Of a stretch of DNA of 13,333 nucleotides, positions 1-8,207 are shown piece after piece (the stretch's first letter is position 1; each line of letters starts with the position of its first letter). Both the position numbers and the translations under genes were made by a program. A model generated the notes under the pieces. That model was not told where the DNA came from, made no database searches, and was given only the letters and a program-made list of their open reading frames with translations. This stretch comes from CAZSXS01 sp964611385 (lineage in GTDB: Bacteria; Bacillota; Clostridia; Lachnospirales; CAYPQA01): positions 1 to 13,333 of the forward strand of contig CAZSXS010000089.1 in assembly GCA_964611385.1 (NCBI GenBank), in the 5' to 3' direction.

Positions 1-64
1 CGTTTGAAAAAAGTTTTCTTCTCCCTTCCCCCACGGTTTTATCCCTTAATATAAGGAGGATATT

Positions 65-1456
65 ATGTTTGGCGTATTGATTAAAAAAGGGCCCTTGCCC
101 TATGAAATAATACAGCAAAAAGATGGCTTCGGAAGCTGTAAGCTCTCCGGACGCTTTGTTCCCCGCTTGGAGGATCATTCCCTTGGCTTTAAGGTCTTCG
201 TGCGAGTGACCTCTGAGGATAATGGAATGCCCGTTGTCGATTGGAAAGAGGCGGAGTTGATTGACGATCGGCATTGGCAGCTTATGGTGGACGGGATTCC
301 AGTCGGCGGCCTTTACCGGATCGAAACCTGCCTCAATGATCAGAACTTGCTCACCTTGGAGTGGGCCACCCGGGGGGATTTTATTCACCATGTGGGCGTG
401 GGGGAGGTCTTTGTCATCGCCGGCCAGAGTAATTCCGCCGGTTATGGAAGGGATTATGTCAATGACCCTCCTGAACTTGGGGTGCATTTGCTGAAAAATA
501 ATGGCCTCTGGGATGTAGCCTCTCACCCTTTGAATGATTCCACTGGTTCTGTTCATGAGGTGAATTGTGAGGCTGCGAATTCTGCCCATTCGCCTATGCT
601 GAACTTTGCCAAGACGCTGAAAAAAGCCCTGGGCTGCCCCATCGGTCTTGTGCAGGCGTCCCTGGGTGGTTCGCCTCTTGCTAGGTGGAACCCGAACGAA
701 AACGGCGAGCTTTATAAAAGTATGCTGGATAGTATGAATACCCTGAGTAATAAAAAAGTAAGAGGCGTGCTGTGGTATCAGGGCTGCTCAGATGCCGGAG
801 AGGATACGGCGCAAAGCTACTGCCAACGCTTTTTAAATATGGTGGATCAGTGGAGAACGGACTTGGATTGCCCAGAGCTTGCCTTCTTTACCGTGCAGCT
901 GAATCGCCTATATCCCGAAACCGAAAGCCCAAACCACTATTGGAGTATGGTTCGTGAGGCTCAGCGTGTTGCCGCCCATCATAAAAATGTTTTCGTTGTG
1001 CCTGCCATTGATATGACCCTTTCCGACGAGATTCATAATAATGCCCACAGCAATTTAAGAATCGGCGAAAGACTAGCCCTTTCCGCTCTGGGCTTGTTCG
1101 GGAAAACAGAGCGCTTTAAGGCCCCCGATATTCAAAAGGCTGTTTTACGCGATGCCAATACCATTGATTTGACCTTTGATAACGTCTATGCCGGACTCTA
1201 TGGTTATAGCTCTGAAACGCTTTATGAGGCGGATAAGCATCCTTTTTATGTGACGGTCAACGAAAATCCTGTCTCTATCCGCAGGATGAAGTTCCAGGGC
1301 AATCAAATGAGCTTGACCTTAGATGCGGCTGTTGCCCAAGGCGACCAGGTATATGTAAGCCTTGGTCACGGGCAAAACCCCACCTTCTTCATGCCTTGCG
1401 ATCTTTATAACTATATGCCGGTTCTGTGCTTCTATCGGTTTCCGGTTCAACTATAA
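65..1456 (+). CDS. SGNH / sialate O-acetylesterase-like carbohydrate esterase
   Basis: A 463-residue protein with the block-I motif of the SGNH esterases related to sialate O-acetylesterase and CE6: VFVIAGQSNSAG with the likely nucleophile Ser122. A glycine block (SLGGSP) and WYQG (237-240) follow, then the DxxH block with Asp321 and His324. The first ~105 residues form a non-catalytic lead-in domain and residues ~370-463 look like a beta-rich C-terminal domain. Family members remove O-acetyl groups from sialic acids or plant and host glycans; the substrate here cannot be told. No signal peptide is visible, so it should act in the cytoplasm on imported sugars (inference). The start is supported by AAGGAGGA at about 53-60, five bases before the ATG. 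The stop is 12 bp before topB, so the two are probably co-transcribed. The family call is firm; the substrate is open. Confidence 0.85.
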   Translation: MFGVLIKKGPLPYEIIQQKDGFGSCKLSGRFVPRLEDHSLGFKVFVRVTSEDNGMPVVDWKEAELIDDRHWQLMVDGIPVGGLYRIETCLNDQNLLTLEWATRGDFIHHVGVGEVFVIAGQSNSAGYGRDYVNDPPELGVHLLKNNGLWDVASHPLNDSTGSVHEVNCEAANSAHSPMLNFAKTLKKALGCPIGLVQASLGGSPLARWNPNENGELYKSMLDSMNTLSNKKVRGVLWYQGCSDAGEDTAQSYCQRFLNMVDQWRTDLDCPELAFFTVQLNRLYPETESPNHYWSMVREAQRVAAHHKNVFVVPAIDMTLSDEIHNNAHSNLRIGERLALSALGLFGKTERFKAPDIQKAVLRDANTIDLTFDNVYAGLYGYSSETLYEADKHPFYVTVNENPVSIRRMKFQGNQMSLTLDAAVAQGDQVYVSLGHGQNPTFFMPCDLYNYMPVLCFYRFPVQL

Positions 1457-1468
1457 CAGGAGGGACTT

Positions 1469-3565
1469 ATGCCGGAGCTTATATTGGCTGAAAAGCCTTC
1501 CGTTGGGCGGGATTTGGCCCGAGTGCTTGGCTGTAAGAGTAAAGGCGACGGCTTTTTATATTCGACCCAATACGTAGTCACTTGGGCGGTGGGACATTTG
1601 GTCAGTCTTTTTGAGCCGGAGGACTATGATCCATCCTTAAAAGCCTGGCGTGCTTATAAGCTTCCCATTATCCCCTCGGACATCCGCATCAAACCCATCC
1701 CAAAAACCATCGCTCAGTTTAATGTTATCAAAAAGCTGTTGAACAGCCCGAAGATAACAAGCATCATTGTGGCCACCGATAGCGGACGGGAGGGCGAGTT
1801 GATTTTTCGGTATATTTATCACTGCCTGGCCTGTACAAAACCCTTTAAGCGCCTTTGGATATCCAGCATGACGGACGCAGCCATCAAGAAAGGCTTTTCG
1901 AATCTGAAAAGCGGCTCAGATTTTGATAATCTGTACCGTTCAGCCAAGTGTCGCTCCGAAGCAGACTGGTTGGTCGGAATCAATGCCACCCGCTATTATA
2001 CCTTGAAGTACAATACGCTGCTTTCTGTAGGCCGGGTGCAGACCCCAACCCTCGCCCTGGTGGTGGAAAAGCAAAAGGAAATTGATGCCTTCAAGCCCAT
2101 GGATTATTGGGAAATACAGGGTTTGTTTCAGGCTGATGGAGAGGGAAAGCCGGAAGGGAATACAATACAAGTAGGGGGAACGATACAAGAAGGGAAAACA
2201 ATACAAGAAGGAGCTGCCTTCGGTGTGGCTATGGATGGGCGTAAAGACGAAAAGGGCCTGGGTTCGTTGATTTCATATACCGGAACCTGGATCAGCAAGA
2301 GCAGCGCTAAAGCCAGTCCCAAAAGCAATCCAAACGAAAGCTTACAAGGTGGCCAAGGCAATGCTCAAGACAGCGAAGCCAAGGAGAAGTACGACACTAA
2401 AATCCCCGACAAGGCCAAGGCAGAGGAAATCATCCGAAAAGTAAAGGGGAAGCAAGCTGTTGTCACGGGCATAGAGAACGAGGAAAAGAAGCAACCGCCG
2501 TATCTTTTGTATGACCTGACAGAGCTGCAAAGGGACTGCAACCGAAACTTTGGCTTTTCGGCACAAAAGACTCTGTCCATCGCCCAGGATCTGTACGAAA
2601 AGCGTAAGCTGATCACCTACCCAAGAACCGACAGTCATTACTTGAGCAGTGATATGGTAAGTGAGCTTCGGGGGAAAATTCAAAAGCTTGGCATTGCTGA
2701 ATACAAGCCCTACACGGATTATCTCTTAGGCCTGGAAAAGCTGCCTATTACCAAGCGGATTGTGGACGACTCCAAGGTTAGCGACCATCATGCGATCATT
2801 ACTACGGACAAGGTTCCGAATCTGAAGCTGCTGACTGCGGATGAAAGAAAGGTCTATGATCTGATTGTACGCCGCTTTATTGCCGCCTTTTATCCCAATT
2901 ATATCTACCGGCTGACCAGACTCTTTACAGAGGTAGAGGGGGAGTGCTTTTTAAGCCGAGGAAAGACCATTGTCCAGTTGGGCTTTATGCTGCTTTTTCA
3001 GGGCATGGAGGCGGCTGATAAGGCAGAGGGGGCTAAGACGGACGTGGGTAAAGAGGGTTCGGGCAAGACAGAAGGCAAGGAAGAAAAGGGGAAGAAAAAG
3101 ACCAACACTGCTGCCGATGCAGAAGGTTCTGACGGGCTTTTGCCCAATGTTTCGAAGGGCTTTGTTTCCACCTTGGTCGAGGCCAAGCTTTTGACCAAAA
3201 AGACCCAACCCCCCAAGCCTTACACGGATGCCAGTCTTTTATCGGCCATGGAAAATGCCGGGCGCTTTGTAGAGGACGAGGCCTTAAAGGAGCAGCTGAA
3301 AGAGTCTGGTCTTGGCACCCCCGCTACCAGGGCCGCCATCATTGAGCGGCTGATTCAGGTGGCTTATCTCGAACGAAAGGGAAAGACCCTTGTGCCTACA
3401 GAAAAGGCCAAGATGCTGATCTCCGTGGTTCTGCCGGAGCTTAAGTCCCCAGAGACGACCGGGAAGTGGGAAAAGGGCTTGGGTTCCATCGCCAAGGGCA
3501 AGCTTACGGAGCAGCGTTTTATGGAGAGTATTAAACGATATGTGGTGAAGATTACCGAAGGGTAA
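1469..3565 (+). CDS. topB: DNA topoisomerase III (type IA)
   Basis: A 698-residue type IA topoisomerase, which passes single strands through a transient 5'-phosphotyrosine break and resolves recombination and replication intermediates. The Toprim domain is at the N-terminus (AEKPS with Glu7; DSGREGE 104-110 with Asp104, Glu108 and Glu110). SVGRVQTPTL follows, and the active site is YPRTDS with catalytic Tyr384. A late conserved block (GLGTPATRAAIIERL) lies near residue 615. No C-terminal zinc ribbon is seen. Two low-complexity insertions are unusual: residues ~225-310, which contain three copies of a six-residue TIQxGx repeat (232-249), and a Lys/Glu/Gly-rich stretch at ~515-556. Both fall between conserved blocks, so the enzyme is probably active. 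AGGAGGG precedes the ATG. It follows the esterase by 12 bp and converges on the AraC gene 24 bp downstream with no clear terminator between. Confidence 0.95.
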   Translation: MPELILAEKPSVGRDLARVLGCKSKGDGFLYSTQYVVTWAVGHLVSLFEPEDYDPSLKAWRAYKLPIIPSDIRIKPIPKTIAQFNVIKKLLNSPKITSIIVATDSGREGELIFRYIYHCLACTKPFKRLWISSMTDAAIKKGFSNLKSGSDFDNLYRSAKCRSEADWLVGINATRYYTLKYNTLLSVGRVQTPTLALVVEKQKEIDAFKPMDYWEIQGLFQADGEGKPEGNTIQVGGTIQEGKTIQEGAAFGVAMDGRKDEKGLGSLISYTGTWISKSSAKASPKSNPNESLQGGQGNAQDSEAKEKYDTKIPDKAKAEEIIRKVKGKQAVVTGIENEEKKQPPYLLYDLTELQRDCNRNFGFSAQKTLSIAQDLYEKRKLITYPRTDSHYLSSDMVSELRGKIQKLGIAEYKPYTDYLLGLEKLPITKRIVDDSKVSDHHAIITTDKVPNLKLLTADERKVYDLIVRRFIAAFYPNYIYRLTRLFTEVEGECFLSRGKTIVQLGFMLLFQGMEAADKAEGAKTDVGKEGSGKTEGKEEKGKKKTNTAADAEGSDGLLPNVSKGFVSTLVEAKLLTKKTQPPKPYTDASLLSAMENAGRFVEDEALKEQLKESGLGTPATRAAIIERLIQVAYLERKGKTLVPTEKAKMLISVVLPELKSPETTGKWEKGLGSIAKGKLTEQRFMESIKRYVVKITEG
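2162..2215 (+). repeat. Three 18-bp in-frame tandem repeats within topB
   Basis: Three consecutive 18-bp units (2162-2179, 2180-2197, 2198-2215), each built on a core like ACAATACAAGAAGG, encode TIQVGG, TIQEGK and TIQEGA. The period is a multiple of three, so gain or loss of a unit would keep the frame. The tract lies in a variable inter-domain linker of topoisomerase III. Confidence 0.85.
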
Positions 3566-3589
3566 GGTCGAATGGATACAATCAAAGGG

Positions 3590-4447
3590 CTAGACCGTTT
3601 TTCTGGATGAACAACGGTACTGGCTGGGTGTCACACCTTTTTTCTTTTTAAAAAAGCTGTTGAAGTGACTCAGGTCATAGAAATTTAACTCATGTGCGAT
3701 CTCCTTGATCGGCAGGTTGGTGGTTTCTAAGAGCAATGAGGCCTTCATCAGCTTTATTTTATTGCAATATTCTCGGACTCCGCAGCCAAATTCATGATTG
3801 CATAGTCTCTCAATATGGGTCTTGCTTAATTTGAAAAGGGTACAGATCTGATCTAAGGACAAGAGGTAATTTTTGTTCTGCTCCAGAATATCCAGAAAAC
3901 GATCACGAAAAGGCTTCAAATTTTTGTCATAAGTCTCCAGAAGACGTATGATCGTAGAATCCACAAAGTTTGCTGTCTTTAGAAAGTTCAGCGTGCTCAT
4001 GGTTCTTGCCATTCTGTAAACCTCCTCAAATCCCTTGGGCACATCTGTAAGGCTAACGATTGTAACAGGATTTGGAAATATTTCTTTAAAGAAACTGCAC
4101 AAGCCACGCTCATCTTCCTCATCAAACATGTCAATTCCGATTTGGGTATAACCAGATTCCGAATAGTGACTGTGAGGAACCTGAGGGCGTATGATAAACA
4201 CTTGCCCTCCCGAAAGAGTAAATGCCTCACCATTGGCTAAAATCTGCACAGTGCCAGAGGTGACACTGTTAATGTGAAAGAAATCGTGTATGTGCAAGCT
4301 TTGTCTTGAACCGGCGCCTCGCTCAAAAACATGCATCAGTCGAAAGGGCTTTGGTAGTTTAAATACCACTGCAGTTCTGACCTCATTGATTATGGTGCAC
4401 TTCTTCTCCGTCAAAAAAATCATCTCCAGTATGGTTATAAAATACAA
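3590..4447 (-). CDS. AraC-family transcriptional regulator
   Basis: Up to 285 residues. The C-terminal ~90 residues form the AraC double helix-turn-helix: helix 1 around LDQICTLFKLSKTHIERL, helix 2 around IKEIAHELNFYDLSHFNSFF, ending GVTPSQYR. The N-terminal half has cupin-like features (HIHDFFHINSV, then GQVFIIRPQVPHSH), as in sugar-sensing AraC regulators. It is divergent from the importer genes starting at 4613 and probably activates them in response to a sugar (inference). The start is uncertain. The codon at 4447 is TTG with no ribosome site. The ATG at 4423 has GGAG directly abutting it, which is too close. A GTG at 4369 has GAGGT about ten bases upstream and would give ~259 residues beginning just before the conserved domain. 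The family is secure; the start is not. Confidence 0.9.
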   Translation of the reverse strand: MYFITILEMIFLTEKKCTIINEVRTAVVFKLPKPFRLMHVFERGAGSRQSLHIHDFFHINSVTSGTVQILANGEAFTLSGGQVFIIRPQVPHSHYSESGYTQIGIDMFDEEDERGLCSFFKEIFPNPVTIVSLTDVPKGFEEVYRMARTMSTLNFLKTANFVDSTIIRLLETYDKNLKPFRDRFLDILEQNKNYLLSLDQICTLFKLSKTHIERLCNHEFGCGVREYCNKIKLMKASLLLETTNLPIKEIAHELNFYDLSHFNSFFKKKKGVTPSQYRCSSRKTV

Positions 4448-4452
4448 TTTAA

Positions 4453-4481
4453 AGAATAAAATATACCTTGAAAAATAACAA
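4453..4481 (-). promoter_or_regulatory. Possible sigma-A promoter for the AraC gene
   Basis: On the minus strand TTGTTA (4481-4476), a 17-bp spacer and TATTCT (4458-4453) fit a weak sigma-A promoter. Transcription would begin near 4446, which would leave the TTG at 4447 outside the message and favour an internal start. The area is AT-rich, so chance matches are easy. Confidence 0.35.
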
Positions 4482-4518
4482 TGGAACAGATATACTCATA
4501 AATATAAATAAATAAAGG

Positions 4519-4603
4519 TTGTTTTTTTGCTTAACGTTTGTTACATTATATGTACCTGGTACTCGTCTGTAAATACCTTGTTTAAATTTTTCATTGAAAG
4601 GTA
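4519..4603 (+). promoter_or_regulatory. Possible promoter and leader of the importer operon
   Basis: TTGTTT (4519-4524), a 17-bp spacer and TACATT (4542-4547) form a weak promoter candidate. Just downstream is a short palindrome, GTACC-T-GGTAC (4552-4562), at about the start of transcription; it could be an operator. Further on, TACCTT (4574-4579) can pair with AAGGTA (4598-4603), which overlaps the ribosome site, so partial sequestration of the start of the first permease is possible. All elements are weak and unproven. Confidence 0.35.
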
Positions 4604-4612
4604 GGGTTTTCC

Positions 4613-5509
4613 ATGATTAAAAACTACATACGGCATAAGCAGTTAATGTTTATGTTGCTCCCAGTCTTAGCTTACTACATCATTTTTCATTATATACCTA
4701 TGTATGGTGTGGTGATCGCATTTCAAGACTTTATCCCTCTGAAAGGTATATTTGGCAGTCAGTTTGTGGGTTTTGAAAACTTTAAAACCTTATTTTCTGG
4801 AATGTATTTTCTGCCCGTTTTGCGAAATACACTCTTAATCAGTACATATAAGTTAATCTTCGGATTCCCCGCTCCCATTTTACTCTGCCTCTTGCTGAAT
4901 GAGGTCGGGAACAAGTATTTTAAAAAATTTACACAAACGGTTTCTTATCTTCCTCATTTCATTTCTTGGGTTGTGCTTGCCGGTATTGTTATTGAGGTGC
5001 TCTCTCCTTCCAGAGGTGTTGTGAACTATTTCATTGAACTCTTTGGCTTCAGACCCATTTATTTCCTGGGCGAACCTAAATATTTTCGCTCCATTCTGGT
5101 TATCAGTTCCATTTGGAAAAGCGTCGGTTGGTCTTCCGTGGTTTACCTCGCCGCCATAACCAATATTGATCCCGAGTTGTACGATGTAGCGGACATTGAC
5201 GGTTGTGGCCGCTTGAAAAAGATTTGGTACATTACCCTTCCTTCCATTACATCCGTTATCGTTATCATGTTTATCTTTGCTATTGGTGGTATCATCAATG
5301 ATGATTTTGATCAAGTATTCAACCTTCTGAACGCACAGGTTATGAGTGTTGGAAATGTAATTTCCACCTATACCTATACGGAAGGCATCCAAAAGCTGAA
5401 CTATTCATATGCGTCTGCCGTGGGGCTGTTTAAAAATGTCATTGCCTTTGCGCTTGTAATGACGGCGAACTCTATTTCCCGTAAATTTTCAGATTATTCC
5501 ATTTGGTAG
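4613..5509 (+). CDS. ABC sugar transporter permease, LplB type
   Basis: A 298-residue integral membrane protein with about six hydrophobic segments (near residues 10-35, 70-97, 108-132, 157-180, 212-230 and 265-287). The cytoplasmic EAA loop that contacts the ATPase is at ~188-210 (ELYDVADIDGCGRLKKIWYITLP); Asp-Val-Ala replaces the usual Glu-Ala-Ala, which is common in this subfamily. It matches binding-protein-dependent permeases of the LplB group (CUT1-like), which import oligosaccharides or glycan fragments. A GAAAGGTAG ribosome site lies about ten bases before the ATG. The next permease begins 15 bp after the stop, so the two are translated from one message and should form a heterodimeric channel. 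Confidence 0.93.
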   Translation: MIKNYIRHKQLMFMLLPVLAYYIIFHYIPMYGVVIAFQDFIPLKGIFGSQFVGFENFKTLFSGMYFLPVLRNTLLISTYKLIFGFPAPILLCLLLNEVGNKYFKKFTQTVSYLPHFISWVVLAGIVIEVLSPSRGVVNYFIELFGFRPIYFLGEPKYFRSILVISSIWKSVGWSSVVYLAAITNIDPELYDVADIDGCGRLKKIWYITLPSITSVIVIMFIFAIGGIINDDFDQVFNLLNAQVMSVGNVISTYTYTEGIQKLNYSYASAVGLFKNVIAFALVMTANSISRKFSDYSIW

Positions 5510-5524
5510 AAAGGGGAAGAAAGA

Positions 5525-6415
5525 ATGAACTTATCGGTTAAGAATAGACGCACTCTAAGCGATTTTGTCGTTGACTTTTTTGTTTATGCGATCTTGCTAC
5601 TGCTTTGCTTGGCTACGGTTGTTCCCTTTTTGCAAGTCATTACTGTATCTTTAAGCCCTGCTTCTGTTGTCAACTCATATGGGCTCAAAATTTTTCCGAA
5701 GCAGATCAGTTGGGATGGGTATATCCGTGTTTTTCAATATAAGGAAATTTGGAGGTCGTATTATAATACCATCGTAAGAACCCTTTTTGGAACGCTTATA
5801 TCCTTAGGACTTTATGTTTTGGGTGCTTATCCCCTAGCCAAGAAGTATTTACCAAACCGTTCCTTCTGGACGGGGTTGTTGGTCTTTACCATGTATTTCA
5901 GTGGCGGTTTGATTCCCAGTTATCTTCTAGTTAGAAATCTGGGGTTGAGAAATACAGTTTTTGCCTTAATACTGCCTGGTGCAATCAATACCTTTAACTT
6001 GATTATTGTAAGGAACTTCTTTATGGGGATTCCGGCTGAAATTGAAGAGGCCGCCAGAATTGACGGCGCAAACGAGGTTTTTATCCTTGCCCGCATTATC
6101 GTTCCCCTTTCTAAGCCGGTTTTGGCAACAGTGGCCCTTTGGTCTATTGTGGGTCATTGGAATGCTTGGTTCGATTGTTTGCTGTATATCACAGACAGCA
6201 GCAAGTATGTGTTACAGCTTTTGTTACGCAGAATCATCATTGAAGGGAAGGTTCAGGATTTGGAAATGGAACTGGCCTCTCAGCAGGTTGTGGTCAATAC
6301 AGAAAGTATGAAGATGGCAACCCTGATGGTTTCCGTACTGCCAATCATCTGTATCTATCCCTTCCTTCAAAAATATTTCGTAAAGGGGGTTATGATTGGT
6401 TCTTTAAAGGGGTAA
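5525..6415 (+). CDS. ABC sugar transporter permease, YtcP/AraQ type
   Basis: A 296-residue membrane protein with about six hydrophobic segments (near 18-42, 80-103, 112-135, 142-163, 190-215 and 262-282). It has a textbook EAA motif at 174-190 (EEAARIDGANEVFILARI) and the C-terminal signature of the family, in which the chain ends at the membrane with KYFVKGVMIGSLKG. It is the second half of the heterodimeric permease; the first half is the gene at 4613. AAAGGGGAAG stands five bases before the ATG. No ATPase gene accompanies the permeases, so a shared MsmX/UgpC-type ATPase encoded elsewhere is expected (known for CUT1 systems in Firmicutes; inferred here). Confidence 0.94.
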   Translation: MNLSVKNRRTLSDFVVDFFVYAILLLLCLATVVPFLQVITVSLSPASVVNSYGLKIFPKQISWDGYIRVFQYKEIWRSYYNTIVRTLFGTLISLGLYVLGAYPLAKKYLPNRSFWTGLLVFTMYFSGGLIPSYLLVRNLGLRNTVFALILPGAINTFNLIIVRNFFMGIPAEIEEAARIDGANEVFILARIIVPLSKPVLATVALWSIVGHWNAWFDCLLYITDSSKYVLQLLLRRIIIEGKVQDLEMELASQQVVVNTESMKMATLMVSVLPIICIYPFLQKYFVKGVMIGSLKG

Positions 6416-6424
6416 ATCCGTCTG

Positions 6425-6452
6425 ATTATATTCTCCGCAGGGAGTTTATAAT
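6425..6452 (+). promoter_or_regulatory. Intercistronic hairpin between permease and binding-protein genes
   Basis: ATTATA (6425-6430) pairs with TATAAT (6447-6452) and CTCC (6433-6436) with GGAG (6441-6444), separated by a TT/TT internal loop and closed by a GCAG loop. No run of T follows, so it is not a classical terminator. It may mark an RNA processing or stability point that lets the binding protein be made in excess of the permeases. This role is inferred from position. Confidence 0.4.
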
Positions 6453-6484
6453 AGTAAAAATTAAAATGAATAGGAGTGAAATTT

Positions 6485-8104
6485 ATGAAAAGATTTTTAG
6501 CTATTTCATGTGTTTTTGCTATGTTGCTAGGTGTTACGGCTTGTGGTACCGATACGGGTGCCGGAGGCAATATGGGTGCTAAGGTTACTGAAGAAGACCT
6601 CAAGACAGCACCCCGTTCAAAAATTGAATGGGCCTTTGGTATTCAATATTCAGAGAAAAACACGCACATAATCAAGTATTTTGAAGATAAGTATAACGTT
6701 GAGTTTAACTTCTGGGGTGATGCCGCTACGGGAGATGCATTGGCTGTTAAACTTGCAGCGAATGAATTTCCTGATATTTTGAGAATTACCAACACAACGG
6801 TTAATGTACCCAACTATGTAAAGCAAGGGGTTATTGCTCCGATTACACAGGCGATGTGGGATAAAGTCCCGAACTACAGGGATTTTGTTAATAAGGTCGA
6901 TCCTGATTATAATGAGTTTACCGATGTTATGATTAAGGGTGAGATTTACGGCTTTAAGCAGATGATGTACTGGATTCAATCCAATAATATCATGGTATGG
7001 AACAAAGAGTGGCTGACGAATGTTGGAATCAATGAAGTACCCAAGACTCTTGCTGAATTTGAAAAGGCTGCTTATGCTTTTGCTAATAACGACCCCAACA
7101 AAAGTGGCAGAAAAGATACTTATGCGATTGCTAGTGAAGCGATGCATGGTGTAATCGGTGCTTTTGGACATATCCCTCTTAAGAATATGTTCACATCAAA
7201 CAATAACGTTTTGATTTGGAAGAAGATGGATAACGGTAGCTTTGAGATAGCCGCCATCCAACCCGAAATGAAAGAGGCTTTAGCGCTTTTAGCAAAGTGG
7301 TATAAAGATGGGCTGATTGATCCTGAGTTCCCTAACGGTGAAGCGGGTTCATACTGGGCTACTTCCGTTCCCTTCCTCAACGGAAAAATTGGCATTACTG
7401 GAAATGTTCAAGCTATGCACTGGAATCCTCCGCTGGTTGAAGGTGCCAGAGGCGGTGCTGTTTATGAAGAAGCCAAGGCTGTAAATCCAAATATAAAGTT
7501 TAACGAAACTTACGCTTTAAGCGGCGGCCCTGTAGGCCCCAATGGCGTGAGCGGAACCTTTGGCCAAGGTCGTTCTGTTTCAAACTGTATGTCCTTCACA
7601 ACCAGCTTAATGAAAGACCCCATTAAGACAGAACGCTTGTTTGCAATTCTCAACGATACCAATACTGACTGGGATACCTTTGTTATGGCAGCAGACGGCG
7701 TAGAGGGTAAGGATTGGACTTATAATGAAGCAACAAAGACAAGAGTCAGAGATGCTCAAAAGTATGCAACAACAACGGACTTCCAAAAGTTAGCCGGTGG
7801 TGGTCTTCTAAATGTGTTGCCAAACAATGACTTTGAAATTAAGAGTAATCCATTGTATTATGATTTTGTCGATAAGTATGGTCGAACCACCATGCACATT
7901 GAGTGGCTTGTACCTGCTACTGAGACTGGTATGAAGGTCGGTACCGACTTAAGAGACTTGACCTTGCAAACCTACTTTGACATTATCACCGGCAAAAAGC
8001 CCCTCGCTTACTTTGATGAGTATGTTGCCCTGCTAAATAAAAATGGTGGAGAGCAATGGACGAAGGAGCTTAACGAGGCTTACCTTGCTGGTAAGAAGAA
8101 GTAA
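6485..8104 (+). CDS. ABC transporter sugar-binding lipoprotein, LplA/YtcQ type
   Basis: A 539-residue extracellular solute-binding protein tethered to the membrane. The start is an ATG with AGGAG eight bases upstream; an in-frame GTG at 6476 overlaps that ribosome site and is rejected. The N-terminus is a lipoprotein signal: Lys2-Arg3, a hydrophobic core, and the lipobox VTAC with Cys20 as the lipid-modified residue, followed by a short Gly/Thr-rich tether. The mature part is long (typical of this ~500-560-residue family) and rich in aromatic residues suited to binding sugar rings. It is the last gene of the operon after the two permeases and is closed by a strong terminator. Together they should import an oligosaccharide; the neighbouring sulfatase suggests a sulfated or host/algal glycan fragment (inference). 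Confidence 0.93.
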   Translation: MKRFLAISCVFAMLLGVTACGTDTGAGGNMGAKVTEEDLKTAPRSKIEWAFGIQYSEKNTHIIKYFEDKYNVEFNFWGDAATGDALAVKLAANEFPDILRITNTTVNVPNYVKQGVIAPITQAMWDKVPNYRDFVNKVDPDYNEFTDVMIKGEIYGFKQMMYWIQSNNIMVWNKEWLTNVGINEVPKTLAEFEKAAYAFANNDPNKSGRKDTYAIASEAMHGVIGAFGHIPLKNMFTSNNNVLIWKKMDNGSFEIAAIQPEMKEALALLAKWYKDGLIDPEFPNGEAGSYWATSVPFLNGKIGITGNVQAMHWNPPLVEGARGGAVYEEAKAVNPNIKFNETYALSGGPVGPNGVSGTFGQGRSVSNCMSFTTSLMKDPIKTERLFAILNDTNTDWDTFVMAADGVEGKDWTYNEATKTRVRDAQKYATTTDFQKLAGGGLLNVLPNNDFEIKSNPLYYDFVDKYGRTTMHIEWLVPATETGMKVGTDLRDLTLQTYFDIITGKKPLAYFDEYVALLNKNGGEQWTKELNEAYLAGKKK

Positions 8105-8125
8105 TGTTAATGAAATCAAATAGGA

Positions 8126-8156
8126 GGTTACTGGAGATTCTCCAGTAACCTTTTTT
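8126..8156 (+). terminator. Intrinsic terminator of the importer operon
   Basis: GGTTACTGGA (8126-8135) and TCCAGTAACC (8141-8150) form a perfect 10-bp stem with a GATTC loop, directly followed by six T. It lies 21 bp after the binding-protein stop codon. On the opposite strand the stem is not followed by a T run, so it serves the plus-strand operon. Confidence 0.95.
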
Positions 8157-8207
8157 GTGCTTGCATTTTTTTCATTGTTAGGTATAAAAATAATATGAAT
8201 ATCCCTT

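Noticed and set aside
3566..3589. Terminator between topB and the convergent AraC gene
   Set aside because: The 24-bp gap holds no stem with a T run on either strand.
4880..5392. A 170-residue open frame on the minus strand inside the first permease gene
   Set aside because: It is fully overlapped by a clear LplB-type permease with the right motifs, and its own product shows no domain or ribosome site.
6476..6484. GTG start for the binding lipoprotein
   Set aside because: The GTG overlaps the AGGAG ribosome site that serves the ATG at 6485, which also gives a normal lipoprotein signal.
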